Below, in pieces: positions 40,285 through 50,834 of a stretch of 64,000 nt of DNA; the stretch's first letter is position 1; each line of letters starts with the position of its first letter. Both the position numbers and the translations under genes were made by a program. This DNA comes from Lumbricus terrestris (Eukaryota; Annelida; Clitellata; Crassiclitellata; Lumbricidae), in NCBI GenBank assembly GCA_949752735.1, contig OX457038.1, positions 66,400,353-66,464,352 on the forward strand. Reading direction: 5' to 3'. Under the pieces are notes generated by a model that saw only the letters and a list, made by a program, of their open reading frames with translations, did not search any database and had not been told where the DNA came from.

Positions 40285-40915
40285 GATATATACGGACACA
40301 GAGGTATTATGGCAAGCCAGATTTAAAGGAATATGCGAATGCTTTGATGGAGATTAAGACCGAGACACGGTGACAGAGACAGGGAGGAGGAGGATAGAGA
40401 TAGGCGCCACTCCGCTTAGCAATACATCGTTCACCAGAGACATTTACAGAAACATTTAACCTACACATAGCCACAGAGTTACAGCCAAACATATGATTAT
40501 AGGGACACGAGGAGCTATGGAAAGACACGTACATGGACATTCAAACGGATGGAGGTATAGACAGAGAGTGGTGCTGCTATTTCGAAGTCTCTGTCTCCAG
40601 CTCTGTTATGTAACCAGACAACAAAACAACACAACGCATATTAATAGCCACAAAATGCACATACAGAGACAGCGACAGACACAGAGAGAGACTACAACGC
40701 ATAGATAGCAACACATTGCATATATATATATAATATATATATATATAATATGTATATATACACGAATACAAAGACACACATAAATACAAACATGTAGGCA
40801 GAGATAAGGATACAGGCAGATAATACAGAGACATGGATGCGTAGGTTCAGACAGTTTTGGTTTTGGTTCGTTGCAGAGCGCTGACCAATACACACCATCA
40901 CACAATCATCATAGG
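40285..40915. other. Intergenic, nothing recognised
   Basis: GACA/ACAG-rich and AT-rich sequence with a short (TA)n at 40722-40760. No gene. Confidence 0.45.
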
Positions 40916-40918
40916 CAC

Positions 40919-40974
<56 letters not shown>

Positions 40975-40986
40975 GCAGCAGCAGCA
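40919..40986. repeat. (CAG)n microsatellite
   Basis: Roughly 22 CAG/CAA triplets. The plus frame gives a poly-Ser tract only. Confidence 0.92.
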
Positions 40987-41450
40987 AGCCATGGTATACG
41001 GAGGATGCAATGAGTCTGGCTGCTGCTGCTGAGTCGTCTTCCGATGACGACAACGTCATTTGCAGACGACAGGGAATCATCGTTGATGAATCTGGCGGGA
41101 ATCTACTTACTTACTTACTTGCAGCGTCGCAGATATAATGAAGATAACGGTAAAGACAGCGAAACAGAACAAAAGTGACGGATTTAGATAACGAAGATTA
41201 TGCACGAGAAAGAAGACGAAGGTATACTGACGATAAAGCAATGGAAATAAAGGTAATGCATTGATTCGTGTGTACATGTACAGGTATGTCTGAAGGTAAT
41301 GCGATAGACCGTAGGCTATTGAGATTAATGCCTCAAGGGAGTTGAAGCATGGTAAACTAAAATATGTCGCATGGAAGTTGGAAATATTAACAATATTGAT
41401 GATTAATGACGGTGATGGATACTGATGATGATGGATGATGATAATGATGG
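40987..41450. other. Intergenic, nothing recognised
   Basis: Contains a short TTAC repeat (41105-41121). No gene or element recognised. Confidence 0.4.
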
Positions 41451-41454
41451 ATGA

Positions 41455-41657
<203 letters not shown>

Positions 41658-41799
41658 TGTTCAGAACTGAAGAATGCCGTATTGATGTTACCGCGCATTA
41701 ATTTTCTTGAAATAGCGATAGGGTAATTATTACTAATTAATATTTGTCCAATAAGGTTTTGCTTAGTTTTCGCTTTAATTAACTAAATATTCATCTCTC

Positions 41800-42060
41800 C
41801 AAGGACGTAGCCATGATTGTATTTCCGGGGTGTTTACTCGACCTTCAGCAAGCCGACAAATCAACGGACTACGAGGTTTGGAGGTTGATTTAAGATTTAA
41901 TCTACTGTAAAATGTCACATAGAGCTTCAAAATGAAATCTCCTTGCCTCTTAATCATAGTTGTTCTTGTAAATGCATTATTTTATGGTAGCCTTATTTCA
42001 TTTCGGGGGTGTTCAAACACCCAAAACACCCCCTAGCTACGGCCTTTTTCATCTCAATCC
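41800..42060. mobile_element. Possible small inverted-end element
   Basis: GGACGTAGCC near 41803 faces its approximate complement CTAGCTACGGCC near 42033, and both ends carry GGGGTGTTT-type text just inside. No clear target duplication, so tentative. Confidence 0.3.
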
Positions 42061-42900
42061 TAATTCGTCTAATAAACCACATGCTGTACTACTAGCACCG
42101 ATGTACCAGGCAATTTATTGTGTGAAACAGTGCACGGCTGTCGGAAAATTTATTGTCTTTAATTGCATTGTCTTTTTGCAGAAGCAAATAATTTAGTGTT
42201 CTGCACTTTGAAAAATTAATGCATAGAGGCAGTAGGTAAATGGCTGTAACCAGAACACCAACATACATCAGTTGTCCATTATTGTGAGTTTTTCGTGACA
42301 ATAGCCCCCCTCTATGACGCCCACTGTGAAGAAAAATACTTTGACACCTTTTGGCAGCTAACGAAGTTGGCAGGTAGAACATGGTGTTATCTGCCGATTA
42401 ATATTAAACGTAATTATCGTTATGGCCAAGCTTCTAAAGCGCCACTCTAAAGTCTGACGCAGGGCACCAGCTTATTTACGAGCGCTGCTTAGCATTTCAG
42501 ACAGTCGTTAGGTGGTTAAGGAACATTCATTTAAAGGCAATGGACGACGATAGAAAAAGCGGAAGTTCTCTTTCGCCAGCAACGCACACATGTACATACA
42601 GACAGTCGTCGTGGAATATTTAGATGCTAATTTTCGACCATGTAACGATGCCAATCCCTTAACCAGAGACCGTGAAAAGAGCAGAGACAGACAGAGACGA
42701 GACAGACAGGAGGCTTATCCCATCACCCGCATTTCTGTCGCATGGCTCGTAGCTTCCTGCTTGAGATAAACAGACTACATGTTTATAGTAACCGTAGTCT
42801 GGGAGGAGTTATGATCGAAGATTATGCGGGACAAGCGTTTTGTCAAAAATGTCTGACATCTGCAATTCACTGTTTAACAGTAACTGTCTTTACGTATGCA
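42061..42900. other. Intergenic, nothing recognised
   Basis: Ordinary sequence upstream of the receptor gene. No exon or promoter can be supported. Confidence 0.4.
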
Positions 42901-42909
42901 CGTTTGCAT

Positions 42910-43195
42910 GCATGCATATATGTGTGTGTGTTTGTGTGTGTGTGCGCGCGCGCGCGTGAGTGTGTGTGCGTGCGTGCGTGCGTGCGTACGTGTGTTGTGT
43001 GCAAACTATTTTGCACACAAACCTGTAAAGTACATGTACATTATACAATGTACATATTTACGTGTATATGTAAGAACCTATCTGTCTATACGTCTATATG
43101 TCTGTCTGTCTGTCTATCCATCTATCCATCCATCCATCAATCCATCCATCAATCAATCAATCCATCCATCCATCCATCTACATGTATCTATCTCT
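42910..43195. repeat. (TG)n/(CG)n and (ATCC)n microsatellites
   Basis: GTGTGTG/GCGCGC tract at 42918-42995 and CATCCATC/CTGTCTGT tract at 43088-43190. Confidence 0.85.
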
Positions 43196-43460
43196 ATCAA
43201 AACACTTAATACAGCGCGTTTTGAAGCACTCTCTACAAAAGCGCTCGACAAGAGTGGGATAATAGTGCCTTAGATTATGAAGTTGTCGAAATATGAAGAC
43301 GATTATGATTAATAAGGCGACGGTTTCTACGTATTTCAGATGTCATTTTCGATGAAGCTGGCATACATCCTTACAAGAATGACAATCGCATGAGTTGAAC
43401 AGATAGACATTGTCTTGTGATAGCAGACACCGTAGAAATCACATCCAGCTACAGATCCAG

Positions 43461-45923
43461 ATGGATAGACTGGAGAACAACGCCTCCAAGACGTTCACCG
43501 CTAATCCAAACATCCTCGACAACGAAACCCACTTGTTCTACCTCTTCTCTGCGCCGTGTTTTCCCGACAACTGCAACTCGACCATCTTCAACACAAACCT
43601 GCGACAAACGAATGCAAGCAATTCTCACGCGGACGCGGTTGAGGACCATGACAGCGCAGTTCGGCGAACCGTTGAGTTGGTCGTCCTCGGAATTCTAGCG
43701 GGATCCACTATCATGGTAACCATAGCGGGAAACTTCGTCGTTCTCTTCTCCTTTCTTCTCGAGGGATCGATTCGTCAGCCGACCAACTACTTCATCGCAT
43801 CTCTCGCCGTCAGCGACCTTCTCATCGGCACCGTCTCAATGCCGTTCTACACCGTCTACCTGTTGGCTGGGAAGTCGTGGCCTCTCGGTGAGGTACTATG
43901 CGACCTATGGCTGTCCGTCGACTACACCGTCTGCCTCTCGTCCATCTACACCGTTCTGTGCATCACGATCGACCGCTTCTGCTCCATCAAGATCCCGGCG
44001 AAGTACCGGAAGTGGCGAACGGAGCGGAAGGTGACTGTCATCATAGCCACCATCTGGACGATTCCAATCCTCGTCTTCTTTCCATCGATATTCGGTTGGC
44101 AGTACTTCGTTGGGAAGCGAACGGTGGCGAAAGGAAGGTGCTACGTTCAGTACATGGAGAGCGCCGTCTTCAACGTCCTTCTCCAGCTCGGATACTTCTG
44201 GATCACGATGGTTGTCATGTGCTCGCTCTACTCCGGGATCTACCAGGTGGCCTTGCATCTCCAGCGGAAGTCGGAGGCCAAGTGGAGACAGACGACGTCG
44301 CTCTTATCCGTCGCTGGTCAAGCCGTCACTCAACTGGGATTTCGAGTGACAAGTCAACCGCTGAATCAGCCAAATCCAGTCAACGATGACAACTCTCTTC
44401 GGTCGGATCAACGCATTGCGTCGGAGAACAACCAGAAGCCTAGCAACGTCAACAATCGTCTCCATGGTAACGACAGGGAGCAGTGCAGCAGCGAATGCTC
44501 GTCGGACACGGATGCAAGTGAGTTCAGAGGACAGGCGACCATGGCAACGGGTGTGAAGGTGGTGCGCCCATGTAAGCAACCAAAGGAGAAGATCGTCATC
44601 AGAAAACTGTCTTGGAAGGAGAGGAAATCTGAGAGGAAGAATCGTCTGGCCAAATCACAGTTGCCTCCTCCTGCGCCGCCGATTACATGCAGTCCAGTTC
44701 TTTCACTTCGATCGTGTGTTCCACCACTCTCACGGAAGCTGGTTCCTCCACCTGTTTCATCCATGATCGATGACCTTCAGTCGGTTCCACATGACCTGGT
44801 GACGGATGGTGGGACTCTATCCAGAACTGTCTCGATGAGAGTATCTAGGTTGGGGCTTAACGGCGGACTCAGCGTTGATGTCCGTCATGAGAGACGTGCC
44901 TCTGAGTATTTTCCTCCAATGACCCCAATCATGTCATCCTGTCGACCCCGGCGATCCAGCATCGCTCCACAGACCGGAAGTCTTGAAGATGGTCAACAGG
45001 AGAACGCATCGCATTCCAACATCAGTTGCATACTACTCGATGAAGAACGTAGCGAATACACTTCTATGCATCCACCATTTAACAATCGAGGTTCTACAAG
45101 AAGGAGGGGGAAGACCTGCACAAAGCATCCTCAGACGCACAGCTGCAGTCTTGAATCCATGGAATCGCTTAAAACTGGAGGAGTTTTCGGTCGCGAACAC
45201 TCAGCATTAACTCCAGATTCTCCAATATGGATTCGACGCTCTTCCATCGTTCTGAAGCCGCATTCAGGGAATTCATCGACACCTCTTTCTGCCGACGATC
45301 CGTGGACGAGACCTCCATCCAAGTCCGCTCACCTGGATGATGACGCTGTTCCAGATGTCGGGTTAGGGCGAGCAAACGGCGGAGTCAACAACGACGGAAT
45401 GGAAGCCAGCGCAGAGACTGAATCCGACATCAAGACACCCACTTCATTCGGCAACTTCTTCCGTAGACGCAGGGCCAGGCTCCGAAGGTCGTCGCTATCA
45501 AGCACAAGAACCAGTCATAGACCAAGGACCTTCGGGAGAGGTTGGTCCGCCAGTCACCTCTTCTGCCTGAGACGTCGAAGGGGACCAGTGACAGCCGATC
45601 AGCGACCGAAGGGTGGCGGCGGAGTAGAGGCACCGAGGGCGACTCTTTCCCGAGAGCCGAGCAAGAGGGAGAACCGAGCACGGAAGGCACTTCGCACAAT
45701 AACAATCATACTGGGTGCTTTTGTTGTTTGCTGGACTCCGTGGCACATTCTCTCGCTGATCTACGGCTTCTGTCCGAAGTGTGTTGATGCTGATCTCTAC
45801 GATGTGTCGTACTGGTTGTGCTACTTGAACAGTCCCATCAATCCGTTCTGCTATGCATTCGTTAATCCACAGTTCAAGAAGACGTTCCTACGCATCTTCA
45901 GACTCGACTGGCGCCGGTCTTGA
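43461..45923 (+). CDS. Muscarinic acetylcholine receptor, invertebrate GAR-2/B type
   Basis: An 820-residue G-protein-coupled receptor in one uninterrupted frame. The start is the first ATG; the open frame extends a further 17 codons without one. The N-terminus has N-glycosylation sequons (NAS, NCS). Landmarks: SLAVSDLL in TM2 (Asp about 119), amine-binding Asp in SVDYTVC of TM3 (about 154), DRF in place of DRY (about 171-173), FGWQYF before loop 2, CWTPWHI in TM6, and NSPINPFCYAF in TM7. Loop 3 is very long (about 460 residues, to about 741), as in muscarinic receptors. TM3-loop 2 text (CITIDRFCSIKIPAKYRKWRT) and the RARKALRTITIILGAFVVCW entry to TM6 match nematode GAR-2/arthropod B-type more than M1-M5. 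It would bind acetylcholine at the plasma membrane. The coupling is not readable from sequence; B-type receptors are reported to be Gi/o-coupled. Confidence 0.9.
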   Translation: MDRLENNASKTFTANPNILDNETHLFYLFSAPCFPDNCNSTIFNTNLRQTNASNSHADAVEDHDSAVRRTVELVVLGILAGSTIMVTIAGNFVVLFSFLLEGSIRQPTNYFIASLAVSDLLIGTVSMPFYTVYLLAGKSWPLGEVLCDLWLSVDYTVCLSSIYTVLCITIDRFCSIKIPAKYRKWRTERKVTVIIATIWTIPILVFFPSIFGWQYFVGKRTVAKGRCYVQYMESAVFNVLLQLGYFWITMVVMCSLYSGIYQVALHLQRKSEAKWRQTTSLLSVAGQAVTQLGFRVTSQPLNQPNPVNDDNSLRSDQRIASENNQKPSNVNNRLHGNDREQCSSECSSDTDASEFRGQATMATGVKVVRPCKQPKEKIVIRKLSWKERKSERKNRLAKSQLPPPAPPITCSPVLSLRSCVPPLSRKLVPPPVSSMIDDLQSVPHDLVTDGGTLSRTVSMRVSRLGLNGGLSVDVRHERRASEYFPPMTPIMSSCRPRRSSIAPQTGSLEDGQQENASHSNISCILLDEERSEYTSMHPPFNNRGSTRRRGKTCTKHPQTHSCSLESMESLKTGGVFGREHSALTPDSPIWIRRSSIVLKPHSGNSSTPLSADDPWTRPPSKSAHLDDDAVPDVGLGRANGGVNNDGMEASAETESDIKTPTSFGNFFRRRRARLRRSSLSSTRTSHRPRTFGRGWSASHLFCLRRRRGPVTADQRPKGGGGVEAPRATLSREPSKRENRARKALRTITIILGAFVVCWTPWHILSLIYGFCPKCVDADLYDVSYWLCYLNSPINPFCYAFVNPQFKKTFLRIFRLDWRRS

Positions 45924-46254
45924 TCACAACAATACCATCGCTTATTAGTCTCACATCTACGCTGTAACTGGAACTCGCAGCCTTGAGGTCAACAAAGAAA
46001 GGTCGCCCTTTATGTTGACAGAAACGCGCTTCAAGAAAAACGCATTCAATCAGGTTTATGGTTACTTTACAACAACCATGAAGGATCGATGCAAATGAAC
46101 ACTGCATGGTATAACATTTAATTACTTTTATTAAATAAGATTATTACTGAATTGCAATTGCTGTCCACGGTGACTTAATTTGTCCATTTCGCTCGCTCTG
46201 CGACATCGCAGAGCCTCCGTGGTTGGTCCTACAACCTGAAACGAGCTTCCCTTG
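45924..46254. other. 3' flank of the receptor gene
   Basis: No second gene. AT-rich sequence at 46115-46145 includes an AAATAAG variant that could act as a polyadenylation signal, but this is weak. Confidence 0.35.
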
Positions 46255-46262
46255 ACTTAGAC

Positions 46263-47447
46263 CAGTGCTGTCCAACCTTTTTGGTACCGCGGGCCGCAAA
46301 AGCAAGATTCTTGAAGCCGATGGAAGCAACAGAAAACTAAAAAGCAGTTGCTAAAATTTATTGATAATATATAAAAATAACATTGAAACGCGTATTGAAA
46401 TTTAATATGGAATGATTATAATCTATCAATCTAGCTATTTAGTCTATATTGTACATATGAAATTTTTTACAGCCGGGTCAAAATAACTATTCAGAGATGC
46501 TCCTGACTCAGGAATGGCCAAAGAGGAAAGTCTTGAGCAGTTTAGGGAAAGAGTTGGACAAGTTACACAGGAATATTAATAATGAATAATAGCTTGTGGA
46601 TTGTGGACTAACACAAACCACGATTGTCATCCATCAAAATAGTTGCACCAAAAAGTGCAAGGTGGCGTTCATCCCTGCCTTACACTCAGTTTCGTCGCTC
46701 ATACAGTTTGCCAGCTCAGGCCTTCATTACGTCGAGCAGTCAATTTTTAGGCTAAGATCCACTTTATGACTGGGGCGAATTTCCATCTTCCTGTTCTAGC
46801 TTTCATAAAAATTCGTCGAAGCCAGAATCTCCGTCTAAAGAGCTAGCAGTCAAAGTCGTCTGACCAGAAAGAGCAAAGACATCGTCGTTCGGTCGGCCCT
46901 GTGTCTCTTATCGATTGTTTCTTTCTAATCCTTTGAACTATAACTCGACTATCTCTCGAAGGAATAGTCGCAGTCATTTTGCAGACGTGCTGTACTCTGT
47001 AGCCGACACATCTCAGAGACTGACTAGAAGTGAACGAATTGTGAGAGTTTGCGAGGTCCGTTTCCGGGTCGTGAGTTTGTAGACGTCGCCGACGTCGGGC
47101 TCAGCTAGGTCGGCACATAATTATCTCCCTCACCTTACAGTAATAAGAGTTGTCAAAACCGGAAGTCGTGTGTCAATCTCAAGATAGTCTACCGGAACCT
47201 AACCACTCCCCCCCTCCCAAAAAAAGAGATTTAGTTTTCGGATTGGCCTTTCTGATGGCATTGCAAATCGGCAACTATCACAGCATCAATAACAAAAATA
47301 AACGCTCAAGTAGACTACAAGTAGACTAGTGACTTTATCATTTACTTCGTTTTATACAAAGTGCAAAAATTTAGTGAGCCCGTGCGGCCACTTGAAATCA
47401 CCTCGCGGGCCGAATGTGGCCCGCGGGCTGCACGTTGGACAGCACTG
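46263..47447. mobile_element. hAT-like (Charlie-type ends) non-autonomous element, 1,185 bp
   Basis: The left end CAGTGCTGTCCAACCTTTTT faces GTTGGACAGCACTG at the right. Just inside each end is a GCGGGCCGC/GCGGGCTGC motif. Flanks are ACTTAGAC (46255-46262) and ACTTATAC (47448-47455), an 8-bp duplication with one mismatch. The interior shows no transposase. The end sequence resembles the hAT-Charlie type widespread in animals. Confidence 0.7.
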
Positions 47448-47509
47448 ACTTATACGACACCGCTTAAACTGTTCTCAGCTTCACCGACTGTTGAAGGCTA
47501 CTTTTTTCT

Positions 47510-47575
47510 CTTGACTTGGGCCGGGGGTAGGTATCTTGAAGGGGTGCTATATAAATTCTTATTGGTTAATTGATT
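47510..47575 (+). mobile_element. LINE/SINE 3' tail fragment
   Basis: GGTATCTTGAAGGGGTGCTATATAAATTCTT-like text (about 47528-47560) is a diverged copy of the AGAGGCGCTATATAAAT tail, followed by a short TTGATTGA run. Confidence 0.4.
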
Positions 47576-47640
47576 GAAGGAACGCACTTCAACTCAGCTA
47601 TAGATTCTAATCATGGGTCTTCCCGAGCGCACGCTGTTTC

Positions 47641-47840
47641 NNNNNNNNNNNNNNNNNNNNNNNNNNNNNNNNNNNNNNNNNNNNNNNNNNNNNNNNNNNN
47701 NNNNNNNNNNNNNNNNNNNNNNNNNNNNNNNNNNNNNNNNNNNNNNNNNNNNNNNNNNNNNNNNNNNNNNNNNNNNNNNNNNNNNNNNNNNNNNNNNNNN
47801 NNNNNNNNNNNNNNNNNNNNNNNNNNNNNNNNNNNNNNNN
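47641..47840. other. Assembly gap (200 N)
   Basis: Exactly 200 unknown bases. A degenerate (ATC)n repeat begins right after it, so the gap probably lies in low-complexity DNA. Confidence 0.99.
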
Positions 47841-48030
47841 ATCATCGCCATCATTGGCATCGTCATCATCATTGTCTTAGTCACACTCATCATCTATATC
47901 ATCATCGTCATTGTCGTCGTCGAAGTCGTCATGATCATCATTGTCATCACCGTCATCATCGGCTCCATCTTCATCTTCATTTATGTCATTGTCATCATCA
48001 TTACCACCATCAACGTCATCATCATGGAGG
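47841..48030. repeat. Degenerate (ATC/GTC)n trinucleotide repeat
   Basis: Continuous ATCATC/GTCATC triplets with ATT and TTC variants; frames are Ile/Val or Ser/His artefacts. Confidence 0.85.
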
Positions 48031-48148
48031 TGGGTCGGGGGGGGGGGGGGCGCTGGCGCTTTTGATAACACACTGGCAGGGAGATCAGCGGAGGTATATT
48101 CGATTCCCGAAGCTCCGTTTGATAGACGTGCTTTGTAGGCTGCTATTA

Positions 48149-49604
48149 GGGGTGTAGGACATTAGCCCAGACAAAAGCTCTTCCGGACATTAGCCCCCCG
48201 GACAAAACCCCCCTACCCGATTTTGCATAGGGTATTAGCCCCCCCGGACAAAAGCGCCTACTTTATGTGCAGATCAACATAGAATAGTGCCGTAACTGAT
48301 GACTTATCAGTGGCATTCACATGCAAACGAAAGTTCTTAGTGTCATTTAGAACCTGATTGTGTCATTAGGTCTATAGACTTAGATTTGACATAAACGAAT
48401 AGGAATCGTATAGGGTCAATAGTTTATTTGCTTAGTGTCCTACAACAAAGGTTTGTTAACGTCAATTAGGCAACGTCTCAGCTTCGTAGACTTATTAGCG
48501 TCGCTTCAATTCATAATTAGATTCAATACATTAGAGAAATGAACGAATGGAAATCGTATACAGTTGGTCGGCCTACTTTTTAGTGTCAGTTTTGGCTACA
48601 ACGATTTCACAAACTTTGTTCTTCTAATTTTTAAATGTATCAGAGACTTTACACAATTAACGGACATCAGCCCCCCCGGACAAAAGCCCCCCGGACAAAA
48701 GCCCCCCGGACATTAGCACCCCGGACAGAAGCCCCCCCCCAAGGTAGGACATTAGCCCCCCAGTCTATTATACCATAACCTAAAAATGATGCACAAAATG
48801 TAACAATAGGCCTAAGTTAAGCAAATAAGCCTACATTGCACATTAGTTCAACGTTTTCGGAATATGCAAAGTTAATTGAAGGTTTTTTATGCATAGGCCA
48901 ATTATAAAACATTTAAAGGCATTAATTGTAGAACGATGCGAACAACTCATTGTGTAAAGTTTCTCATAAATGTAAAAAATTATATTATAAGTCCAAAGTT
49001 TGTGAAATCTAGATAAAAGTTTCATGCCTAACTGACTTTAACAAACCGTTGTAGCCAAAGCTGACACCAACAAGTAGGCCTACTTACTGTATACGATTCG
49101 TTGTTACAGTAGGACACTAAACAAATAGACAGCATGTGCCCATTTCAAATCGAAGTCTATAAGCTTATGCCTACTGACACAATTAGGAACTAAGTGACAC
49201 TAAGAACTTTCGTTTGCATGTGAATGCCAGTGACAAGTAATCAGCTACTGCAAAATTCTATGATTTGCACAAAGGGGGCTTTTGTCCGGGGGGCTAATGT
49301 CCTAGGTAAAATTGGGGGGGGGGCGGCTTTTGTCCGGGGGGGCTAATGTCCGGGGGCTTTTGTCCGGGGGGCTTTTGTCCGGGGGGCTAATGTCCTACAC
49401 CCGTTCGCGTCGCGTTCTACAATTAATGCCTTTAAATGTTTTATAATATGCATAGTAAACCTTCAATTAACTAGGCATATTCTTACAATGTTAGAGTAAT
49501 GTGCAATGTAGGCCTATAGATTATAAATAATTGATAATAGGCCTATTGTTACATTTTGAGCATCATTTTTAAGTAATGATAATAGACGGAGGGGGCTAAT
49601 GTCC
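48149..49604. mobile_element. Two interleaved inverted-repeat elements with GGACATTAGCCCCCC ends
   Basis: Element A starts GGGTGTAGGACATTAGCCC (48149) and ends with the complement (49402). Its arms pair at about 48290-48640 and 48960-49260 (shared GCAAACGAAAGTTCTTAGTG and complement). Element B starts TAGGACATTAGCCCCCC (about 48746) and ends with its complement (about 49604). Its arms pair at about 48770-48945 and 49405-49580 (shared TGCCTTTAAATGTTTTATAA and complement). The order is A-B-A'-B', not nested. Runs of GGACAAAAGCCCCCC-type units lie at 48150-48260, 48651-48760, 49270-49400 and 49585-49695. No protein is encoded. Confidence 0.65.
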
Positions 49605-49699
49605 TAACTAGGGGGGTTTTTGTCCGGGGTGGCTAATGTCCGGGGGAAGCTTTTGCCCGGAAGGCTTTTGTTCGAGGTGGGCTAATGTCCGTTCCCGGG

Positions 49700-50830
49700 G
49701 CAAATACTATGAAAATTCTGGGTGAACTCAGTATACCCCGTAGTCATTGGTCAAAATTAGTGTTTTTATCCTTTTGCTATTTCGTTTCTGCTTGTGTTCA
49801 TCTCATGCATAACAATAGCGGTTACGTCAGATTATTCGTTGACAGGTTCAAGTTAGCAGGTCAAGAGTTTAAAGGAAATTCATTCACATAGAGGTTTTGA
49901 GACCTGTTAACCCCATACAAGTCTTGGGTGTGCAAACTATGTCAAATACCCCACCCCACGTGCGTGTCAGACAATCATACCATTGAATTGAGGCACGTCA
50001 CCCCTCCTCCCAAAGGCACTGATGTCCTCCGTAACAGATGTGCGTCCACTATCGGCTGCCTGGTGGTACACCCCTACCGCTAATATCAAAAGGCCGCCCG
50101 CTACCCGGCTTGGGTTCCTCCCCCCAGCGGTGCTGTGGTCAGTCAGTGCAGTGGTCACTCGGTGTAGTGTGACCTGATTCCGGGCCGTCGCATCTCAAGA
50201 TTCGTATTCAGCGTGCGCAGGCCGTTTGAATAATATTCATGGCTATCTGGAGTGGCTACGGTGTTTGTCTTCTCTCTGTCCCTGTTTGTCTCTCCATGTG
50301 CCTCTCTGTGTGCATGTCTGTCTGTCTCTGTTTGTCTCAGTCTGTCTGTCTGTCTTTCTGGCAGTCTCTGTCTGTGTCTCTCTGTTTGTCTCTCATTCTG
50401 TCTGACGGTGAACGTTAGCAGTTCATTTAACAAAACCTTATCAATTAGATGCAGAAATAGGCTAATTGCAGTGAGATAGGCTCTGTTCTGGGAAATATTT
50501 TATACATAAAATCGGGGGAAAGGATAATGGAATAGGAAAGTTGCTTTTTCTTCTTCTCTTTTGTGCATGTCTTGAGCAGAATGATCTGGTGACTTAAATG
50601 GTAGTTGTAGCCGGTTATTGACAAAGCATCAACCAAACACAAAATAGCAGCAATCCGTACAAACTCAATAACTTTCAAGTGATTGGTGAATAAGTCAAAG
50701 GATGAATCCAAAAGGGTCGTATGGACCCGCTGAGGCTGGATTGACCCTTCTTTTCTCAATTGACACCTGCTTTCCTCCTCCTCTTCCTAATCACCACCAT
50801 TTTCCACCTTCTGATTCTCCTCCCCTCCTA
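49700..50830. other. Intergenic, nothing recognised
   Basis: No gene. A GTCTGTCT-rich tract lies at 50265-50410. Short frames have no recognisable domain. Confidence 0.45.
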
Positions 50831-50834
50831 CTCC

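Noticed and set aside
43410..43460. 17-codon extension of the receptor
   Set aside because: It begins with TTG, not ATG; the first ATG is at 43461.
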